DNA of 64,000 nt, from assembly GCA_018268255.1 (NCBI GenBank), contig JAFDWX010000002.1, forward strand, positions 62,001 through 126,000. Direction: 5' to 3'. The notes below the pieces were generated by a model that made no database searches, was not told where the DNA came from, and was given only the letters and a program-made list of their open reading frames with translations. This document shows, piece after piece, positions 7,405-16,787 of this stretch. Position 1 is the first letter of the stretch. Each line of letters begins with the position of its first letter. The position numbers were made by a program, and so were the translations under genes. The DNA comes from Armatimonadota bacterium (GTDB taxonomy: Bacteria; Armatimonadota; Fimbriimonadia; Fimbriimonadales; Fimbriimonadaceae).

Positions 7405-8293
7405 GCACGTGAGCGTCATGCTCAATGAGGTTCTTGAAGCCCTTCCGCTTCAACCAGGAGCAATTGTGGTCGATGGGACCCTGGGGTTGGGTGGCCATTC
7501 GGCTGCCATCTGCCAAAAGATCGCACCCGGTGGCCAAATTTTGGGATTTGACTGGGATTCATCAATGCTCGAGCTCGGAAAAGCGCGGCTGGCGGGTTTC
7601 GAAAGCGTTTCTCAACACTTTTTCAATGAGGATTATCGAGCGATTTCCCTTCGAGTCGAAGAGCTCAATCTTCGTGGAAAGATCAACGGCATTCTCATGG
7701 ACTTGGGCTTGAACAACGCCCAAATCGAGGATTCTGCGCGCGGCATCAGCTTTCGTACAGAAGGTCCGCTCGATATGCGGATGGACCGGCAATCGGGAGA
7801 ACCGGCGGCGGCTTACTTGAACCGTGAGTCTCAGGCGCGGTTGGAAAAGGCGATTTGGGAATACGGCGACGAGAACTGGGCTAAGAAAATCGCCCAGGTG
7901 ATCGTGCAACGACGCAAGGATCACCCGTTCCGCACCACATCCGACTTGGTGGATGCAGTCGCCGAGGCCATTCCACCTGCCAAGCGGGACAAGAGAATTC
8001 ATTTTGCGACCCGGACATTTCAGGCAATTCGGATCGCAGTCAATCATGAACTGGACGACCTCGAGGGGGCCGTCCGAGACGCTGCTCGATGTCTGGCCAT
8101 CGACGGTGTCATCGTCACGCTTTCTTATCACTCTGGTGAGGATCGGGCTGTCAAGCACGCCTTCCGAGAACTCCGCCAGGAGGGCGGATTCAAAGAATTG
8201 TTTGACAAGCCGCAGACACCGACCCAAGCCGAAATCAACGCCAACTCAAAGAGCCGCAGCGCCAAGATGCGTGCGCTCCGGAGAACCACATGA
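7397..8293 (+). CDS. rsmH: 16S rRNA (cytosine(1402)-N(4))-methyltransferase RsmH
   Basis: About 298 residues. I prefer the GTG at 7397 (VAEHVSVMLNEVLEALPL, matching the family's usual TEHVPVLLEEVL start); it has a GAGGGG ribosome binding site at 7384-7389 with 7-base spacing. A GTG at 7382 is possible. The SAM-binding motif VDGTLGLGGHSAAI is present at about residues 24-37, then GILMDLGLNNAQIED, RGISFRTEGPLDMRMD and the C-terminal TFQAIRIAVNHELDDL and VTLSYHSGEDRAVK motifs. It methylates N4 of C1402 in 16S rRNA, in the cytoplasm, and is a standard second gene of dcw operons. Confidence 0.95.
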   Translation: MAEHVSVMLNEVLEALPLQPGAIVVDGTLGLGGHSAAICQKIAPGGQILGFDWDSSMLELGKARLAGFESVSQHFFNEDYRAISLRVEELNLRGKINGILMDLGLNNAQIEDSARGISFRTEGPLDMRMDRQSGEPAAAYLNRESQARLEKAIWEYGDENWAKKIAQVIVQRRKDHPFRTTSDLVDAVAEAIPPAKRDKRIHFATRTFQAIRIAVNHELDDLEGAVRDAARCLAIDGVIVTLSYHSGEDRAVKHAFRELRQEGGFKELFDKPQTPTQAEINANSKSRSAKMRALRRTT

Positions 8294-8700
8294 ACGCTCA
8301 ACTCAAGGAAGAACCGATTACCCGAACACGACCTACGCCGGTGAGGCGCAGTACGACGACACGGACAGTTACCCGATCTGTCGTTCGCTCCAAGGATGCT
8401 CCCAGGCGACAGTCCGCTTGGATTCCCAATGCGCTGGCTTGGTGCCTCCTCTGCTTTGTTGTGTACACGGTTTCCACACTGTGCGCGCACGTCAAGCTGG
8501 AGTCGGCTCGCCGAAGTCGTTTGCAGATGGCGGGAATCACACGTACAACTGAGCGAGAAGTCTCGCTCCTTCGCGAGGAGTTGGCCCGTCTGAACAGTAT
8601 GGGCTCCGTTGATCGGTGGGCTGTAGCGCGTGGCTACCAGTCCGAGGCGCCCGTTCAGGTAGGAGAGCGTGAAACCCAAAACGTCGCATTCAATCGGTAG
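8290..8700 (+). CDS. ftsL: FtsL-like bitopic divisome protein
   Basis: 136 residues. A basic, Thr/Arg-rich cytoplasmic N-terminus (about 1-44) precedes one membrane helix (about 47-66, ALAWCLLCFVVYTVSTL) and a short periplasmic coiled-coil-like stretch (ESARRSRLQMAGITRTTE, EVSLLREELARL) before a short tail. Sequence conservation in FtsL is poor; the call rests on topology, size and position between rsmH and the transpeptidase gene, which is canonical. FtsL forms a complex with FtsB/DivIC and FtsQ and activates FtsWI. The ATG at 8290 overlaps rsmH as ATGA and its end overlaps ftsI by 32 bases. Confidence 0.75.
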   Translation: MNAQLKEEPITRTRPTPVRRSTTTRTVTRSVVRSKDAPRRQSAWIPNALAWCLLCFVVYTVSTLCAHVKLESARRSRLQMAGITRTTEREVSLLREELARLNSMGSVDRWAVARGYQSEAPVQVGERETQNVAFNR

Positions 8701-10387
8701 AGGCCGACCCATCAGCCATGTGGCATGGGGCTCACTTCTGCTCTTCGGTTCAGCAGGGGTGAGTCAGCTTAATAGGCAGATTATCTCCGCACCATCCACT
8801 CTGGACAAAGCCGCCAAAAGCGGCCGATACGAGCGCGAGCGTATCGACCCACCCCGGCGAGGCAGCATTTTGGCAGCCGATGGGCAGGTTCTCGCCCAGT
8901 CCCGGGAGCAGTACCAACTCAGTTTGAATCTCAAGCGCGTGCCGCACACCACTTCCTTTGCCACGGCGATCGGCGAGGCGGCAGGCGTTTCTGCCTCCGA
9001 GATTATGATGGCGATCGGCGCTGGTCAGTCTCGAATCGCGTGGACAGACGTCCTGAGCCCCTCGCAAGCAAAAAACATCCGATCGGTCACTGAAAAGTAC
9101 CGAGCGGACGGGGTCTCCCTTGACCCGCACATCGTCCGAGACTATCCCCAAGGCTATGCAGTCGCCTCAATTCTGGGCACCTATGGGATCGGCAAGGAGA
9201 ACGGCGGCATCGAAAAAAGCCTCAACGAGGCGTTGGAAGGTCTGCCGGGCAAGCGGGTCGGTTTGGTCGATCGGACAGGAGCATTTCTGCCAGCTCGAAT
9301 GAGCGCAAAATCGACGGAGCGGATCGACGGAAGTGACGTCACGCTGACTCTTGATTCTTCACTCCAATCTGCAGTCACACAGCATCTTAAAGAGGCGGTG
9401 GAGGCGCACGAGGCGCAGAGTGGCGTTGCACTCGTGTATGAGCCTTCAACCGGAAACATCGTCGCGATGGCGAACTGGCCCGCACCTGATCCCGAGTTGG
9501 GCAAGCCGATTGCCGGATTCAACCCTAACTATTCTCAAGTCTTTGAGCCAGGATCGACGTTCAAGATCCTAACGTTGGCCCATGCACTAGATCGCGGCAA
9601 AGCGAGCTTGGATGAAGTCATTCAGTGCAACGGTGTTTATCACTTCGGAAAGAGCTATCGAGTTCGGTGCGACAGCCACCATGGGGTGCGTGGCCACGGG
9701 CCAGTCGATGCGGAAAAGGCTATCGCCAAGAGCTGCAATATTGCGGCGGCTCAATGGGCTCTACGCCTCGGTTATGACGATATGACCGGCTATCTAAAGG
9801 ATCTGGGTCTGCTGAACTCCAGTGGAATCGGTGTCCCAAAGAGCGTGGATGTGGCTGGCCAGTTCAATTTCGACGAGTACGCCAAGCGTCAACAGATCGC
9901 CAATGTCGGATTCGGTCAGGCCATAAGCTGCGCACCGATCGCCTTGGCGAGCGCATTTGCAAGTTTGGGTAACAAGGGGATGCGCATGCAGCCCAGGCTG
10001 ATTCAGCAGATCGGAGATAAAGTGACTCCGATCAAGAAGTTGGGTCAGGTGGTCACGCCGGGAACTGCGGACACTGTTTTGGGACTTATGGAGAGTGTCA
10101 TCAGCAGTGATATTGGTACAGGCAAATCGCTTCGCATCGAGGGTTATCGTCTGGCTGGCAAAACCGGAACAGCCCAAAAAATCGGTTGGGGCGAGGGGCA
10201 CGTCGCCAGCTTCGTGGGCTTTGTTCCAGCGGTTAACCCCAAGGCCATGGTTCTCGTGATGATCGACAGTCCAAAGAATGGCTACTACGGAGCTGAAGCC
10301 GCTGGTCCAGTGTTCAAACAGACTGCCATCGACCTGATTCGAATGTATAAGATCGCGCCGGAAGCAGGAGGGCCGGCCCAAAAGTGA
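8669..10387 (+). CDS. ftsI: Division-type peptidoglycan transpeptidase (FtsI/PBP2B class B PBP)
   Basis: 572 residues from GTG 8669 with a GGAG site in front. A single N-terminal membrane segment (about 17-33) is followed by the PBP dimerisation domain beginning RRGSILAADGQVLA, then the transpeptidase domain with all three active-site motifs: SxxK as PGSTFK (Ser296, Lys299), SxN as KSCN (Ser355-Asn357) and KTG as AGKTGTAQK (498-500). There are no C-terminal PASTA domains, so it is closer to the FtsI/SpoVD core. It cross-links septal peptidoglycan on the outside of the membrane with FtsW (15543) as glycosyltransferase partner. The membrane segment is relatively short and only moderately hydrophobic. 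Confidence 0.93.
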   Translation: MKPKTSHSIGRGRPISHVAWGSLLLFGSAGVSQLNRQIISAPSTLDKAAKSGRYERERIDPPRRGSILAADGQVLAQSREQYQLSLNLKRVPHTTSFATAIGEAAGVSASEIMMAIGAGQSRIAWTDVLSPSQAKNIRSVTEKYRADGVSLDPHIVRDYPQGYAVASILGTYGIGKENGGIEKSLNEALEGLPGKRVGLVDRTGAFLPARMSAKSTERIDGSDVTLTLDSSLQSAVTQHLKEAVEAHEAQSGVALVYEPSTGNIVAMANWPAPDPELGKPIAGFNPNYSQVFEPGSTFKILTLAHALDRGKASLDEVIQCNGVYHFGKSYRVRCDSHHGVRGHGPVDAEKAIAKSCNIAAAQWALRLGYDDMTGYLKDLGLLNSSGIGVPKSVDVAGQFNFDEYAKRQQIANVGFGQAISCAPIALASAFASLGNKGMRMQPRLIQQIGDKVTPIKKLGQVVTPGTADTVLGLMESVISSDIGTGKSLRIEGYRLAGKTGTAQKIGWGEGHVASFVGFVPAVNPKAMVLVMIDSPKNGYYGAEAAGPVFKQTAIDLIRMYKIAPEAGGPAQK

Positions 10388-10390
10388 TTT

Positions 10391-11884
10391 ATGGGCTGCT
10401 CGCTTGCACTGCTGGCTGAATCGTCCGGGGCGCACGTCGACCTTGTTGGAGACGGCAGTGTTGTCGTTCATTCCGCATTTGACGATTCGAGGAAGATTGA
10501 ACCAGGATCGCTCTTTGTGGTCCGACCTAGCACCCGCACTGATGCGGCGAGCTTCATCTCCGATGCCAAATCTCATGGCGCTATCGCCGTGGCGGTTCCG
10601 CAGAGCAGCAGGGTGGCGCGAGAAGAATGCATCCGCCTCGGTCTGCCGTATCTTGCTCTTCCGGATGGCGGCCAATCGTTCAATTTCGCAACGGGGCGCA
10701 TTCTCAAGTGTCTTTATCCCGAGGTCGCAAAGCTCAAAGTGATCGGGGTGACCGGAACAAATGGCAAGACCAGCACAGCATGGTTTGTTTCCCAACTCCT
10801 GAGAGCACTCGGAGAGCCGTGCGTGTATTTGGGAACGCTGGGTTACTCCGACGGAGAAATCATGGAGGAAGCAAGCAACACAACTCCATTCCCGTGCGAT
10901 TTGTGGTGGATGCTTCGACGTGCGGTGAACAACGGTGCTCGATACGTGGTTTTGGAGGCGTCGAGTCACGCTCTGTTCCAGCGCAGATTGAGCGGCGTGC
11001 CCTTCATTGCCGGCGTGTTTACCAACCTGACGCAAGACCATCTCGACTTTCATGGCACGATGCAGGCTTACGCGGAGTCCAAAAAGCTCCTTTTCACGGA
11101 ACATGCAGCGGCCTCCGTTCATGGGCTCGTTGGCATTTTCAACGCTGGGGACGCGACGACCGACACCTGGCGGCCCGACCTGGCATGTCCGATTCTTCGC
11201 TATGGAAAGGGTGGAGATTTTGAGATCGCCTATGATGAGGTAGGCCTAGATCGCCTGCGAGGGAAGCTGCCGGATGGACGGAACTTCAGCGCGCCTATCG
11301 GCGGTGCCTTTGGGGCTGAAAACTTGACGGCATCTTTGGCTACCGTCTCGTCGGTTTTCGGAGGAACGTTGCCCGCCGAGGTTGTCGGCGCAGTGGGTGG
11401 TCTCAAACCGGTTCCAGGGCGCTTCCAACCTATTCCGAACGACAAAGGAGTAGCGGTGATCGTGGATTACGCTCATACGCCTGACGCCATCGTCAAACTC
11501 CTCACCTCGGCGAGAGATTTGGCTCCCCGGCGCATCATTACCGTCTTCGGGTGCGGCGGAGATCGTGACAAAACGAAAAGGCCGCTCATGGCAAGCGCGG
11601 CGAGTGAATTATCGGACCTTACGGTCGTCACGAGCGACAATCCGAGGACGGAAAACCCGGATTCCATCATTGCAGATGTGCTGGAGGGGATTATCGAAGG
11701 CGCCGAAGTTATCTCAGAACCCGATCGGCCCAAGGCGATCCATCTTGCCATTAGTTGGGCCATGCCGGGTGACTTGGTGGTCATCGCTGGCAAGGGCCAC
11801 GAAAACTATCAGATTATCGGCCACGAAAAACACCCTATGGATGACGCGGAATTGGCAGCGGCTGCGCTTGAGGCGCGACGATGA
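10391..11884 (+). CDS. murE: UDP-MurNAc-L-Ala-D-Glu:meso-diaminopimelate ligase MurE
   Basis: 497 residues. Mur ligase N-domain (DDSRKIEPGSLFVV), ATP-binding loop GVTGTNGKTSTAWFV at about 119-133, the central-domain TNLTQDHLDFHGTM, and C-domain with VDYAHTPDAI and GCGGDRDKTKRPLM. The motif DNPR at 416-419 is the signature for meso-diaminopimelate rather than L-lysine as third residue, which predicts a DAP-type peptidoglycan. It adds that residue to the nucleotide precursor in the cytoplasm. Starts 3 bases after the ftsI stop and overlaps murF as ATGA. Confidence 0.95.
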   Translation: MGCSLALLAESSGAHVDLVGDGSVVVHSAFDDSRKIEPGSLFVVRPSTRTDAASFISDAKSHGAIAVAVPQSSRVAREECIRLGLPYLALPDGGQSFNFATGRILKCLYPEVAKLKVIGVTGTNGKTSTAWFVSQLLRALGEPCVYLGTLGYSDGEIMEEASNTTPFPCDLWWMLRRAVNNGARYVVLEASSHALFQRRLSGVPFIAGVFTNLTQDHLDFHGTMQAYAESKKLLFTEHAAASVHGLVGIFNAGDATTDTWRPDLACPILRYGKGGDFEIAYDEVGLDRLRGKLPDGRNFSAPIGGAFGAENLTASLATVSSVFGGTLPAEVVGAVGGLKPVPGRFQPIPNDKGVAVIVDYAHTPDAIVKLLTSARDLAPRRIITVFGCGGDRDKTKRPLMASAASELSDLTVVTSDNPRTENPDSIIADVLEGIIEGAEVISEPDRPKAIHLAISWAMPGDLVVIAGKGHENYQIIGHEKHPMDDAELAAAALEARR

Positions 11885-13236
11885 ATCACACTCTCGGGGA
11901 GTTCGCGCATCGTCTGGGCGGGAAGCTGGTTTCTGCAAACCGGGAAGGGACATTTCACGGATTTTCGCTCGACAGTCGGGACGTCAAACCCGGCTCGGTT
12001 TTCCTGGCGATCAAGGGCGAACGTGTCGACGGGCTCGATTTTGCGTCCACAGCTCTCAAGCTTGGAGCAGCGGCATATTTGGGTACTCGCGAAGTCGGTG
12101 GGGCTGGGATCATTGTTGATGACATTGCCAAGAGCCTTGCTCGGTTTGCCAAGTCGGTCCGTGAGGAATACAGTGGCCCGGTGATCGGCATAACCGGTAG
12201 CAACGGCAAGACAAGCACGAAGGAATTCGTGTCGGCAGCATGTCATCCCTTGGGTTCCATCGTAAAGAACCCAGGAAATTGGAACACCGAATTCACCGCT
12301 CCCCTCATCTGGGATGGAGTCGATTCTGATACGGCAGCGGTTGTGGCAGAACTGGCCATGCGAGGATTCGACCAAATCGACCACCTAGCAGCCTTCACCC
12401 AGCCAACGGTGGGAATCATCACCCTCATCGGCACCGCCCACATCGAGATGGTGCAATCACGAGAAGGGATCGCCCAAGCCAAGGGGGAGATCATCCCGCA
12501 TATTCGTCCCGACGGCATGCTGATCCTGTGGCAGGAAGACGAATTCTTGGAATATCTCAAAGCGAAGTCGCGGGTGCCAGTTCAAACGTTCGGTTTTTCG
12601 GGCGACGCGACGTGCCAGATCACCGGTTATCGAGCGCTTGACTGGCGACGCTCGGAGGTTCAGGGTGTGCTCCACGGCAAGAGCTTTCGGCTTGAATTGA
12701 ATACGGTTGGGAAGCACCAGGCTCTCAATGCTGCTGCCGCGCTCTTGGCTGCTGGGCATCTCGGGGTGCCCGTGCCGGACGCAATCCAAAACCTTCCAAC
12801 AGCTCAGCTCCCGCCCATGCGGATGGAAGTCATCGAGTGGCGCGGAGTGACAATTGTCCTCGACAACTACAATGCGTCACCGGATTCCACAGTCGCTGCG
12901 CTCAACACTCTTGCGGAAGTCGCCTCGAAAGGTCGCCGCGTCGCGGTACTGGGCGAAATGAAAGAACTGGGCGAGCTTAGCGAGATCGGCCATCGGCAAG
13001 TAGGGAAGGCTCTCCTGCGGACTCATCCAGATCAGGTGGTTCTTTTCGGCGAACAGTCGGCCTTGATCCATGACGAAGCATTGGGGCTGGGCTTTCCGGC
13101 GACTCAAATGGCTTCGGCACCATCAATCGAGGACATTACAAGTGTGCTTCTCGCGCTCCAGCCCGGAGACACGGTTTTGATCAAAGGGTCTCGCGCGCTT
13201 GGATTGGAAAAGGCCGTGGAGGCGTTGCCCCGATGA
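11881..13236 (+). CDS. murF: UDP-MurNAc-tripeptide D-alanyl-D-alanine ligase MurF
   Basis: 451 residues. The N-terminal domain carries DSRDVKPGSVFLAIKGERVDG, the ATP-binding loop ITGSNGKTSTKEFV lies at about 103-116, and the conserved GNWNTEFTAPL (equivalent to the GNxNNxxGxPL motif), MRGFDQIDHL and DNYNASPDSTVAAL are all present. MurF attaches D-Ala-D-Ala, made by the Ddl half of the fusion at 17838, to complete the UDP-MurNAc-pentapeptide. Coupled by ATGA overlaps to murE before and mraY after. Confidence 0.95.
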   Translation: MNHTLGEFAHRLGGKLVSANREGTFHGFSLDSRDVKPGSVFLAIKGERVDGLDFASTALKLGAAAYLGTREVGGAGIIVDDIAKSLARFAKSVREEYSGPVIGITGSNGKTSTKEFVSAACHPLGSIVKNPGNWNTEFTAPLIWDGVDSDTAAVVAELAMRGFDQIDHLAAFTQPTVGIITLIGTAHIEMVQSREGIAQAKGEIIPHIRPDGMLILWQEDEFLEYLKAKSRVPVQTFGFSGDATCQITGYRALDWRRSEVQGVLHGKSFRLELNTVGKHQALNAAAALLAAGHLGVPVPDAIQNLPTAQLPPMRMEVIEWRGVTIVLDNYNASPDSTVAALNTLAEVASKGRRVAVLGEMKELGELSEIGHRQVGKALLRTHPDQVVLFGEQSALIHDEALGLGFPATQMASAPSIEDITSVLLALQPGDTVLIKGSRALGLEKAVEALPR

Positions 13237-14183
13237 TTGACAACTACCCTGTGGCCAGCAGTTTTTGGATAGCCCTGTTCGTTTCTGGGATTTCCGCTCC
13301 AGCGATTCTCCGTCTTTTGGCAGCTCTGAAAAGCCGGCAGACCGTGAGTGAGCATGTCAAAGAGCATGCGCACAAGCAGGGCACGCCGACCATGGGCGGC
13401 ATCATCATCCTATTCGGATTCTTGGTGGCGGGGTTTATCGTTCAACCCAAAGCCATTGTGCCGTTGCTCATCGTGGCTTTCTTTGCTGTGATCGGGTTCG
13501 TGGACGATTACCTAGTTCCTCGAATGATGAGCGGCAAACGAGGCTTGGGCTGGAAACAGAAGCTGCTCATGCAGATTATCGGGACAACACTCATTGCCCG
13601 AATCGGCACGAACGATTGGCTGATCATCGCGTGGGTCGTTTTCATGGTTTTGTTCATGAGCAACGCCTACAACTTCTCGGACGGTATGGATGGCTTGGCA
13701 GGATCCCTCGCGCTTTTGCTAGCCATCGGCTTGGCCGTTCTCAGCTTCGTCAGCGGCATCAAGAGCTTCACTCCCAGTCTCATGGCTGCACTGGCAGGAG
13801 GATTGATCCCATTCCTTTACTTCAATGCGCCTCCGGCCAAGGTGTTCATGGGTGATGTCGGTGCGCTGCCCATTGGCGCGCTTTTCGGTTACACATTTGT
13901 TGAAATTCCAGTCCGTGCTGTGAACATGCACTACGGACTTTTTGTTTTGCCACTCTTTGTTCTGGGCTTGGTGATGGTCATCGAACTTGTCCCCGTGCCT
14001 ATCCAAATCGCCAGCGTGAAGCTCCGCAAAAAGCGGGTGTTTCCAGCGACCCCGATCCACCACGCGTTTCAGAGCGCGGGTTGGCCGGAAACTCGGGTGG
14101 TTTGGCTTTTTGTTCTCGTTCAGCTCCTGTGTCTGGCCCTGGCTCTGACCTGGATGATGATGCTCGGAGGAAGTTTGTCGTGA
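13233..14183 (+). CDS. mraY: Phospho-MurNAc-pentapeptide transferase MraY
   Basis: 316 residues with about ten hydrophobic segments. Family motifs: HKQGTPTMGGIIILFG at about 46-61, GFVDDYL (catalytic Asp pair) at about 88-94, NAYNFSDGMDGLAG at about 144-157 and the C-terminal PIHHAFQSAGWPE. MraY transfers phospho-MurNAc-pentapeptide to undecaprenyl phosphate, forming lipid I at the inner face of the membrane. ATG 13233 overlaps the murF stop (ATGA). The length is about 40 residues below the E. coli protein but usual for Gram-positive-type MraY. Confidence 0.95.
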   Translation: MIDNYPVASSFWIALFVSGISAPAILRLLAALKSRQTVSEHVKEHAHKQGTPTMGGIIILFGFLVAGFIVQPKAIVPLLIVAFFAVIGFVDDYLVPRMMSGKRGLGWKQKLLMQIIGTTLIARIGTNDWLIIAWVVFMVLFMSNAYNFSDGMDGLAGSLALLLAIGLAVLSFVSGIKSFTPSLMAALAGGLIPFLYFNAPPAKVFMGDVGALPIGALFGYTFVEIPVRAVNMHYGLFVLPLFVLGLVMVIELVPVPIQIASVKLRKKRVFPATPIHHAFQSAGWPETRVVWLFVLVQLLCLALALTWMMMLGGSLS

Positions 14184-15550
14184 GTTTTGTTGGAAAAAGA
14201 ATCGCGGTTGCCGGTATGGGGCGATCAGGTATTTCGATCGCTCTGGCTGCTAAGCGCTTAGGAGCCACGCCCATTGTTTACGACGAGCGTTCCGCAGATA
14301 CTCCTGCTCAACTTGAGGCTCTGGAAAAGCTCGAATCCGCAGAAATTGAGACAAATACAGGATGGCATGGCCACCTGGCAGGTGAGAACTTCGATCTTTT
14401 GGTTCCGTCACCCGGATTTCGCCGGGAACACCCAGCCATTCGAGATGCACTTGCGGCGGACAAACCGGTGATCAGCGAAATCGAGTTTGCCTATCAAATC
14501 TCGCTCGCTCCGATCATCGCAATCACCGGGACTAATGGCAAGAGCACCACGACCGTAATGACATGGCTTGCGCTCAGAGAAGCTGGGATTGACGCAGTGC
14601 TGTGCGGCAACATCGCCGGAACGGGATACCCCGAACTCACCTTAACAGAAGCCGCCGACAGAAGCACCTCGGACCAAGTGCTTGTGGCCGAAATCAGCAG
14701 TTACCAGTTGGAGTGGGTGCACGAATTCCGTCCTAGAGTTGCGGCGATCACCAACATCACGCCTGACCATTTTGATCGCCACCCGTCGTTCCAGGATTAC
14801 TTCGATACCAAGTTGCGCATCTTTGCTCGGATGGGAGAAGGAGATGTTGCCGTAGTCAATGCCCTGGAAGAGACTGTGATGTTGGATGTGGTTCAAAGCG
14901 CGGTCCAGCCAGGATGTTCTATTTGTCCATTCCCGATCGGGTGCGGCGCCAGTATCACGGAGAAAGAACTCTGCCTCGGAAGTGACCGGATCTCGTTGGA
15001 CGCCTTGCCGTTCACCGGATCTCACAACTACGTCAACGCGATGATGGCGCTGAGCCTTGCAGAGGCGTTTATTCCTGCCATCAGCCACGCCGAATACCTG
15101 CAGGGTCTGACCCGCTTCAAACCGCTGGAGCATCGGATGGAAGTTTTGGGCTCCAAAAACGGAGTCCAGATCGTCAATAACTCGATGTGTACCAATCCTG
15201 GCGCAGTGGTCGCGAGTTCGCTGTCGCTGGACCATCCACAGATTCTGTTGATGGGTGGAGAAATGAAGGGCTTGGACTTTAAGCCGGTGGGTGACTATCT
15301 TCGCGTGGCGTCGCACCGAGCAGTCTTGTTCGGCCCGTATCGATCGAAGCTCGCGGATCAGCTTGGGGTGAGATGCCAGGAAGGAGAATCGCTCGAAGAG
15401 GCATTCCAGATCGCGATCAAAGAGGCTCGTGCTGGAGACGTGGTGATGCTCGCGCCAGGATGTGCAAGTGCATCACCCTATGCCAATTTTCGTGAACGCG
15501 GCGAAGCGTTCCGTTCGATCGCCATGGAGTGGCTGAACCAAAATGAGTGA
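14180..15550 (+). CDS. murD: UDP-MurNAc-L-alanine:D-glutamate ligase MurD
   Basis: About 456 residues from a GTG at 14180, which overlaps the mraY stop as GTGA and has GGAGG at 14166-14170. The frame is open to 14081 but those residues lie inside mraY and are not MurD-like. The N-terminus VSFVGKRIAVAGMGRSGISI is the UDP-binding Rossmann-like domain, the ATP loop ITGTNGKSTTTVM follows at about 115-127, and NITPDHFDRHPSFQDY and the VNNSMCTNPGAVV segment (usually NDSKATN) mark the central and C-terminal domains. The substitution of SMCTNPGAVV for the common DSKATN is unusual. It adds D-glutamate to UDP-MurNAc-Ala. Confidence 0.92.
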   Translation: MSFVGKRIAVAGMGRSGISIALAAKRLGATPIVYDERSADTPAQLEALEKLESAEIETNTGWHGHLAGENFDLLVPSPGFRREHPAIRDALAADKPVISEIEFAYQISLAPIIAITGTNGKSTTTVMTWLALREAGIDAVLCGNIAGTGYPELTLTEAADRSTSDQVLVAEISSYQLEWVHEFRPRVAAITNITPDHFDRHPSFQDYFDTKLRIFARMGEGDVAVVNALEETVMLDVVQSAVQPGCSICPFPIGCGASITEKELCLGSDRISLDALPFTGSHNYVNAMMALSLAEAFIPAISHAEYLQGLTRFKPLEHRMEVLGSKNGVQIVNNSMCTNPGAVVASSLSLDHPQILLMGGEMKGLDFKPVGDYLRVASHRAVLFGPYRSKLADQLGVRCQEGESLEEAFQIAIKEARAGDVVMLAPGCASASPYANFRERGEAFRSIAMEWLNQNE

Positions 15551-16787
15551 ACTGAGATCGGGCCCTACTGCCCCAAGAATGAAGGCACCCGTGGACATGG
15601 TGCTCTTCGTGTTGGCGTTTTTGGCTACTCTGCTGGGCACCATCGCGATTTGGGATGCTGGCTACGCGCGCAGTATCCGTGATGGACTAGGGAACATCCC
15701 TCGTGAAGTCCTGATGCAGTTGGGATTCGCGGGCATATCAATGATCGTGGGCACGGCAATTGCTTTCGTCCCGCTTGGCAAACTCGAACGCTACTCCGGC
15801 TGGATCATGGCAATCACCATGGTGCTGGTCTACGCCGTGGCAATTCCTGGATTGGGGCTGACCCAAAGCGGTGCAACGAGGTGGATCAAACTTGGCCCGG
15901 CTTCCATCCAGCCATCGGAATTTGCCAAGGTAGCGGTCATTCTTTATCTTGCAGCCATCTTCGCTCGCCGCAAGCCCATGACGAATCCGGGAAAGATCCG
16001 TCACTGGGCGGACTGGATCGACAAAGTCGGTGTTCCAAAGTTCATTCGGGCGATGCCGTTATTTGTGATCTGCTTGGTCGCGCTCAAAATCGAGCGAGAA
16101 CCGGACCTGGGCACCTCTGCGGTCATCCTTGCTGTGATGACCGCGATGTTCTACATCGGCGGAGTTTCCAAGAAGTCCTTGGCATTGTTGGCGATTCTCG
16201 GACTCGGGGGGCTCCTTTTGATGGTGAAGATGGAGCCTTACCGCATGGAGAGAATCCTGAATCACGGACATCGTTGGGAAGCTAAGAACATCGATGATAT
16301 TGGGTTCCAAACCACTCAAAGCGAGACGGGAATGGCTGACGGAGGTGCTTTAGGAGTCGGATTCGGTGCTGGTAGGACCAAGCACGTCTTGCCTGCAACA
16401 ACCACCGACTACATCATGGCGACGATTGGAGAGGAGTTTGGATTCCTAGGTTCGCTTGTCGTGCTCCTGATCCTTGCTGGAATTGCGTTCCGGCTGGTTT
16501 ACCTCAGTCAGTTCGCCCAGACCAATTTTGCGCGGTTTTACCTGCTCGGGTTCGCTTCTTGGATCACGGTCCAAGCATCGGTGAACCTTATGATGGCGAA
16601 CGGAACGCTTCCGCCCATCGGTATCCCACTGCCATTCTTCAGCTACGGTGGTTCCAGTTTATTGGCTCTATGGGTAGCCGTTGGAATCAGCCAGTCTGCT
16701 GTCGTGGAATCGTATCAAAAGGAGGCTTCGATTGCAGGTCATCGTTACGGGTGGCGGCACCGGCGGTCACGTCTATCCCGCGCTTGA
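15543..16787 (+). CDS. ftsW: Septal peptidoglycan glycosyltransferase FtsW (SEDS)
   Basis: 414 residues, about ten membrane helices. SEDS signatures: TQSGATRWIKLGPASIQPSE at about 101-120 and the C-terminal NGTLPPIGIPLPFFSYGGSS region near 356-375. The middle contains ERILNHGHRW and GFGAGRTKHVLPATTTDYI, the extracellular loop with the conserved catalytic-type Asp region, and IGEEFGFLGS. FtsW polymerises lipid II with FtsI. It starts 8 bases before the murD stop. Its last 56 bases overlap murG if murG begins at the TTG 16732, and the Shine-Dalgarno of murG lies inside ftsW. Confidence 0.94.
   Translation: MSELRSGPTAPRMKAPVDMVLFVLAFLATLLGTIAIWDAGYARSIRDGLGNIPREVLMQLGFAGISMIVGTAIAFVPLGKLERYSGWIMAITMVLVYAVAIPGLGLTQSGATRWIKLGPASIQPSEFAKVAVILYLAAIFARRKPMTNPGKIRHWADWIDKVGVPKFIRAMPLFVICLVALKIEREPDLGTSAVILAVMTAMFYIGGVSKKSLALLAILGLGGLLLMVKMEPYRMERILNHGHRWEAKNIDDIGFQTTQSETGMADGGALGVGFGAGRTKHVLPATTTDYIMATIGEEFGFLGSLVVLLILAGIAFRLVYLSQFAQTNFARFYLLGFASWITVQASVNLMMANGTLPPIGIPLPFFSYGGSSLLALWVAVGISQSAVVESYQKEASIAGHRYGWRHRRSRLSRA

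Noticed and set aside
9794-11122. Minus-strand open frame of 442 codons
   Set aside because: Antisense to ftsI and murE, both with full motif sets; it is a GC-bias artefact.
14081-14180. Upstream extension of murD inside mraY
   Set aside because: GTG 14180 has a Shine-Dalgarno and gives the normal N-terminus; the extra 33 residues read an out-of-frame part of mraY.
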